Positions 61,317 to 64,000 of a stretch of 64,000 nt of DNA are shown here, in pieces (positions within the stretch are counted from its first letter, which is position 1; each line of letters starts with the position of its first letter). The stretch covers positions 201,553-265,552 of the forward strand of contig JAFTQO010000009.1 of assembly GCA_017462735.1 (NCBI GenBank), written 5' to 3'. The notes under the pieces were generated by a model. That model was not told where the DNA came from and made no database searches. It worked only from the letters and a program-made list of their open reading frames with translations. Made by a program: the position numbers and the translations under genes. The DNA comes from Clostridia bacterium (lineage in GTDB: Bacteria; Bacillota; Clostridia; Christensenellales; Borkfalkiaceae).

Positions 61317-61852
61317 AAAAGATATTAGTTTTGTCAGGTAGCCCGAGAAAGGGGAATAGCGACGCCCTTTGCGACGCTTTTTGTAAGGGCGCAAAAGAGG
61401 CGGGACACGACGTTGAAAAAATCCGCGTCAGCGAGAAAAAAGTGCATTATTGCACGGGCTGTTACGTTTGTAAAAAGACGGGTGGAAAATGCGCATATCA
61501 AGACGATATGGGGGAGATATTACAAAAACTCATCGCCGCCGACGTCATAGTTTTAGCAAGTCCCGTCTATTTCTATTCCGTTTGCGCGCAGTTAAAGACG
61601 GTGTTGGATAGGACGGTGGCGCGTTGGACGGAGATTACGGACAAGGAGTTTTATTTCCTCGTCACGGCGGCAGAAGACGAAGAAGGTACGACGGATACGA
61701 CCTTGAACTGTTTGCGCGGATTTATGGATTGCTGTGAAAACAGCGTGGAAAAAGGGATTGTAGACGGGGTAGGCTTATACGACCTCGGCGAGGTACAATC
61801 AAAGGGTGAAAAGTATTTAAAACAAGCCTATAACCTTGGTAAAAACGCATAA
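61313..61852 (+). CDS. Flavodoxin-fold NAD(P)H-dependent oxidoreductase
   Basis: 179 residues. FMN-binding SGSPRKGNSDALCDAF, then a Cys cluster CTGCYVCKKTGGKC and ASPVYFYSVCAQLKTVLDRTVARW. This iron-sulfur/flavoprotein-like or FMN-reductase family is broad, and its electron partner is unknown. It overlaps licD by 4 bp and ends the forward run. Confidence 0.85.
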   Translation: MKKILVLSGSPRKGNSDALCDAFCKGAKEAGHDVEKIRVSEKKVHYCTGCYVCKKTGGKCAYQDDMGEILQKLIAADVIVLASPVYFYSVCAQLKTVLDRTVARWTEITDKEFYFLVTAAEDEEGTTDTTLNCLRGFMDCCENSVEKGIVDGVGLYDLGEVQSKGEKYLKQAYNLGKNA

Positions 61853-61855
61853 AAG

Positions 61856-61882
61856 AAAAGTACGCCTGCAAGCGTACTTTTT
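61856..61882. terminator. Bidirectional terminator
   Basis: AAAAGTACGC/GCGTACTTTT stem between convergent genes. Confidence 0.85.
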
Positions 61883-62462
61883 ATATTAGTTTGAGTTGTT
61901 CGGTGAGAAGTGGCTGCGCGGCTTTTATCCAAGCGTCTTCTTCCGTGGTCTGGCAAGTGGATAAATCAAAAAGTAGGACGGGTTTGTTTTTTCTTTTAGC
62001 ATAACGGACGGTATTGTAGGTGCCGCCCGTTTTTTCACCGCAAACAAATGCGGCGACAAGGTCGGCGTTGTCCACCATATATTCGTTCCTTTTTTGCATA
62101 CACCACGGGGTGAAGCGAGAGGAGAGTGCAACGACCTGAGAGTTTTTTTGTATTCTTTCGTGTCGAATTTTGTCTTTCAAGGCATACCTGCCCCCTTGAT
62201 TTTCGTAGGGAAGTACTAGCAGGTGCGTCAAAAAGGGGTATTTTTCTTTAAGTTGCAGCACCGTTTCCGCTACGTCCAAATCGATGCCGAGCGCGCCGCC
62301 CGTGATAAAGCAGGTGACCCCTTTTTGTACGAGACGTTCTATGGCTGCTTGCAAATGGCGTAGATAAACGGCTCTTTTTTGCGGGTCGTGATACTCCCAC
62401 GAAAATCCGTCTGGTCTTCTACCCGTGATAGCGCAAGTTTTTTGCGTGGTCATAATTTCCAT
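61881..62462 (-). CDS. YpsA/DUF1273-like SLOG family protein
   Basis: 193 residues from the ATG at 62462. N-terminal CAITGRRPDGF, FITGGALGIDLDVAE (SLOG-type nucleotide-binding Gly-rich turn) and a C-terminal RNEYMVDNADLVAAFVCGEKTGGTYNTVRYA. YpsA-like proteins are linked to stress and cell division in Bacillota; ligand unknown. The start has a perfect TTGACA-17-TATAAT promoter six bases upstream and no Shine-Dalgarno. An in-frame ATG at 62453 is a second option. Confidence 0.85.
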   Translation of the reverse strand: MEIMTTQKTCAITGRRPDGFSWEYHDPQKRAVYLRHLQAAIERLVQKGVTCFITGGALGIDLDVAETVLQLKEKYPFLTHLLVLPYENQGGRYALKDKIRHERIQKNSQVVALSSRFTPWCMQKRNEYMVDNADLVAAFVCGEKTGGTYNTVRYAKRKNKPVLLFDLSTCQTTEEDAWIKAAQPLLTEQLKLI

Positions 62463-62468
62463 ATCCGT

Positions 62469-62497
62469 ATTATATCGAAAAGAAATGTTTTTGTCAA
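62469..62497 (-). promoter_or_regulatory. Consensus promoter of the YpsA-like gene, leaderless
   Basis: Minus-strand TTGACA (62497-62492), 17 bp, TATAAT (62474-62469), then ACGGAT and ATG. Confidence 0.8.
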
Positions 62498-62517
62498 ACG
62501 CACAGCGGGATAAAAAC

Positions 62518-62546
62518 TTGACACTATAAAAAGATTTGGGTATAAT
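62518..62546 (+). promoter_or_regulatory. Consensus promoter of the glycosyltransferase gene, leaderless
   Basis: TTGACA (62518-62523), 17 bp, TATAAT (62541-62546), then GTTGTT and ATG at 62553. Confidence 0.8.
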
Positions 62547-62552
62547 GTTGTT

Positions 62553-63707
62553 ATGAAAATCGTACATATTGCTCCCAGCGCTCCCTATAACGAGGGGTGG
62601 GGATATCAAGAAAATTTATTGCCCAAGTACCATAAAAAACTTGGGCACGACGTCACGCTTATCGTGTCGACTTTTTCGCACGATAAGGGCGCTATCGTGG
62701 ACGTAGGGGAAGAAGATTACGTGAACGCTGACGGCGTGCGCGTCATCCGCCGTGCGTACAAAAAATATGCGACGCGCGCTTTGACCAATATGCACGCTCA
62801 GATAAACGCGTATCCGCTGTTGAAAGAGATTGCCCCGGATTTTATCTTCTTTCACGGTTTACAAGGGACGACCATTTATCAAGCAATCCGCTATAAAAAG
62901 AAAGATAATCCCAACTGTATCATTGTGCGAGATAATCATTTGGACTATAATATCGGTACGCGGTGTACTCGTTTCAAAGATAAACTCATCCGCGCCTTTC
63001 ATCGTCGTCATATTCGCCGCACCTTGAAATACGTGGATAAGGTGTACGGAGTTACGCCTTGGCGTAAAACGTATGCGGAAGATTATTTCTCCGTGCCTAG
63101 TAGTAAAACGGACGTGCTGATTATGGGGGCGGACGACGAAAAAATCAATTTCTCCTCGCGCGAGTCTATCCGTCTTAAAATTCGTGAAAAATACGGGATA
63201 AAAGAGGATGACTTTTTGATCGTTACAGGCGGAAAACTCGACAAAAAGAAAAAAGTCGACGTGTTGATGGAAGGGTGCAAAAACCTCGCGGGGGTAAAAC
63301 TGCTTGTGTTTGGCAGTTTGCTGGACGAGGAGAGGCAGTCGTTTGAGTCGTTGCTTTCGTCGGCGGACAATATCACCTATATCGGTTGGGTGGCTGCCGA
63401 TTCTGTTTACGATTATTTCTTTGCTGCAGATTTGGTGGCTTTCCCGGGGCAGCATTCCGTATTGTGGGAACAAGCCTGTGCTTCCAAGACGCCGTGCGCC
63501 TTTGCCCGTTGGGAGGGAATGGACCACGTGGACAACGGTGGCAATAGTAGTTTTGTGGACGAAAATACGCCTCAAGGCTGGCGAGAGGAAATCATTCGTC
63601 TTTGCGGCACGCAAGCCTATGCGCAAATGTTGCAAACGGCTCGGTCTGAAAAAACGGACGTATATCTGTACAGTAATATTGCAAAAAAATCCTTACAAAA
63701 CGTATAA
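62553..63707 (+). CDS. Glycosyltransferase, GT4-like
   Basis: 384 residues. GT-B fold with a Gly-rich N-terminal APYNEGWGYQENLLP, a central linker ILIMGADDEKINF, the donor-domain start FLIVTGGKLDKKKKVDVLMEG, and a C-terminal EX-type segment (GQHSVLWEQACASKTPCA). It probably adds a sugar to a cell-surface glycan. The start is six bases from a perfect promoter's -10 box with no Shine-Dalgarno. It is divergent from the YpsA-like gene with back-to-back promoters. Confidence 0.87.
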   Translation: MKIVHIAPSAPYNEGWGYQENLLPKYHKKLGHDVTLIVSTFSHDKGAIVDVGEEDYVNADGVRVIRRAYKKYATRALTNMHAQINAYPLLKEIAPDFIFFHGLQGTTIYQAIRYKKKDNPNCIIVRDNHLDYNIGTRCTRFKDKLIRAFHRRHIRRTLKYVDKVYGVTPWRKTYAEDYFSVPSSKTDVLIMGADDEKINFSSRESIRLKIREKYGIKEDDFLIVTGGKLDKKKKVDVLMEGCKNLAGVKLLVFGSLLDEERQSFESLLSSADNITYIGWVAADSVYDYFFAADLVAFPGQHSVLWEQACASKTPCAFARWEGMDHVDNGGNSSFVDENTPQGWREEIIRLCGTQAYAQMLQTARSEKTDVYLYSNIAKKSLQNV

Positions 63708-63709
63708 AG

Positions 63710-63736
63710 AAAAGGCTTGTTATACAAGCCTTTTTT
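63710..63736 (+). terminator. Terminator of the glycosyltransferase gene
   Basis: AAAAGGCTTGT/ACAAGCCTTTT stem with a T6 run. Confidence 0.85.
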
Positions 63737-63804
63737 CGTGGGGAAGAACTTTCAGGAAAGTTCTTTCTACTCCTCAAATCCTCTTCAAGGTTTGGTATAC
63801 GCAC

Positions 63805-63838
63805 AAAAAAAGAGATAGGCAAACCCTATCTCTTTTTT
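63805..63838. terminator. Second hairpin terminator
   Basis: AAGAGATAGG / CCTATCTCTT stem with A- and T-runs. No gene ends beside it inside the window; it may serve a minus-strand gene beyond the right edge. Confidence 0.7.
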
Positions 63839-63908
63839 GTGGCTCGAAAGGATGGATTTGCGCCGACGGCGCCGAAAAAAGGCCGAAATTATGAAAAAAG
63901 CGTCGTTT

Positions 63909-63996
63909 TGGGGTAGGAAGTGGGGTAGGGCAAAAATCAGGAAAGCCTTACAAATAAAGGAGATTAGCGCTTTTTTCAAAGGCAAAAAGTGGGGTA
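63909..63996. repeat. TGGGGTA repeats near the right edge
   Basis: TGGGGTAGG occurs at about 63909 and 63921 (12-bp period) and TGGGGTA again at about 63990. The pair resembles the 12-bp-period repeat ahead of the integrase remnant at 6265. No convincing gene is present in 63739-64000. Confidence 0.4.
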
Positions 63997-64000
63997 AAAA

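Overview
The window looks like chromosome from an uncultured, moderate-G+C member of the Clostridia (Bacillota). This rests on gene content and signals: a Gram-positive envelope with LtaS-like and LicC/LicD genes, strong AGGAGG-type ribosome binding sites, clean TTGACA-17-TATAAT promoters, a SpoIIAA/RsbW-type partner-switching operon, and cobalamin and tetrahydrofolate riboswitches feeding ECF-transporter S components. It is mostly dense housekeeping DNA, with accessory material at about 0.4-7 kb, in two short leader regions, and possibly at the right end.

Layout. 0-7 kb is accessory: a partial lipase, a minus-strand XRE/ECF-sigma/C39-like-peptidase/anti-sigma-like operon, a polysaccharide pyruvyltransferase lying between two near-identical 23-bp direct repeats beside an integrase remnant and a tRNA-Pro(AGG), and an XRE repressor facing a lipoprotein gene across a duplicated operator. 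7-20 kb holds glnA, a three-gene ABC importer joined to an HTH-LicC-like nucleotidyltransferase, two tandem LtaS-like membrane hydrolases, and a YidC insertase fused to a CDP-glycerol glycerophosphotransferase-like domain. The last two transcription units share a palindromic -35 element. 20-35 kb holds glyA, an ABC-F ATPase, a PflX-like radical SAM protein, metK, an 18-residue peptide gene with a structured mRNA, secA, prfB, tsaD, a metal permease and the sigma/anti-sigma module. 35-50 kb holds a PucR-type regulator, a C-terminal protease, transketolase, a phosphohexomutase, DegV, a B12-riboswitch operon interrupted by a hairpin element, a UDP-sugar pyrophosphorylase and a THF-riboswitch folate transporter. 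50-62 kb is a tightly packed forward run (lgt, pncB, lspA, rluD, pyrR, DUF512, der, plsY, nucleotide-sugar dehydrogenase, GNAT, licD, flavodoxin-like). It ends in two divergent genes that both appear leaderless.

How the genes fit together. Several loci converge on surface polymers: the LicC-like enzyme and LicD suggest phosphocholine or a similar decoration, and the LtaS-like pair with the YidC-glycerophosphotransferase fusion suggests a glycerol- or ribitol-phosphate polymer. plsY, lgt and lspA supply lipid and lipoprotein steps. The less ordinary observations are the YidC fusion with its shared operator, six genes whose start codon lies exactly six bases after a TATAAT box, the 18-residue peptide with a downstream anti-Shine-Dalgarno, and a dispersed ~175-bp hairpin element whose two copies differ by compensatory changes. 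All family assignments come from reading translated sequence; no database search was possible.
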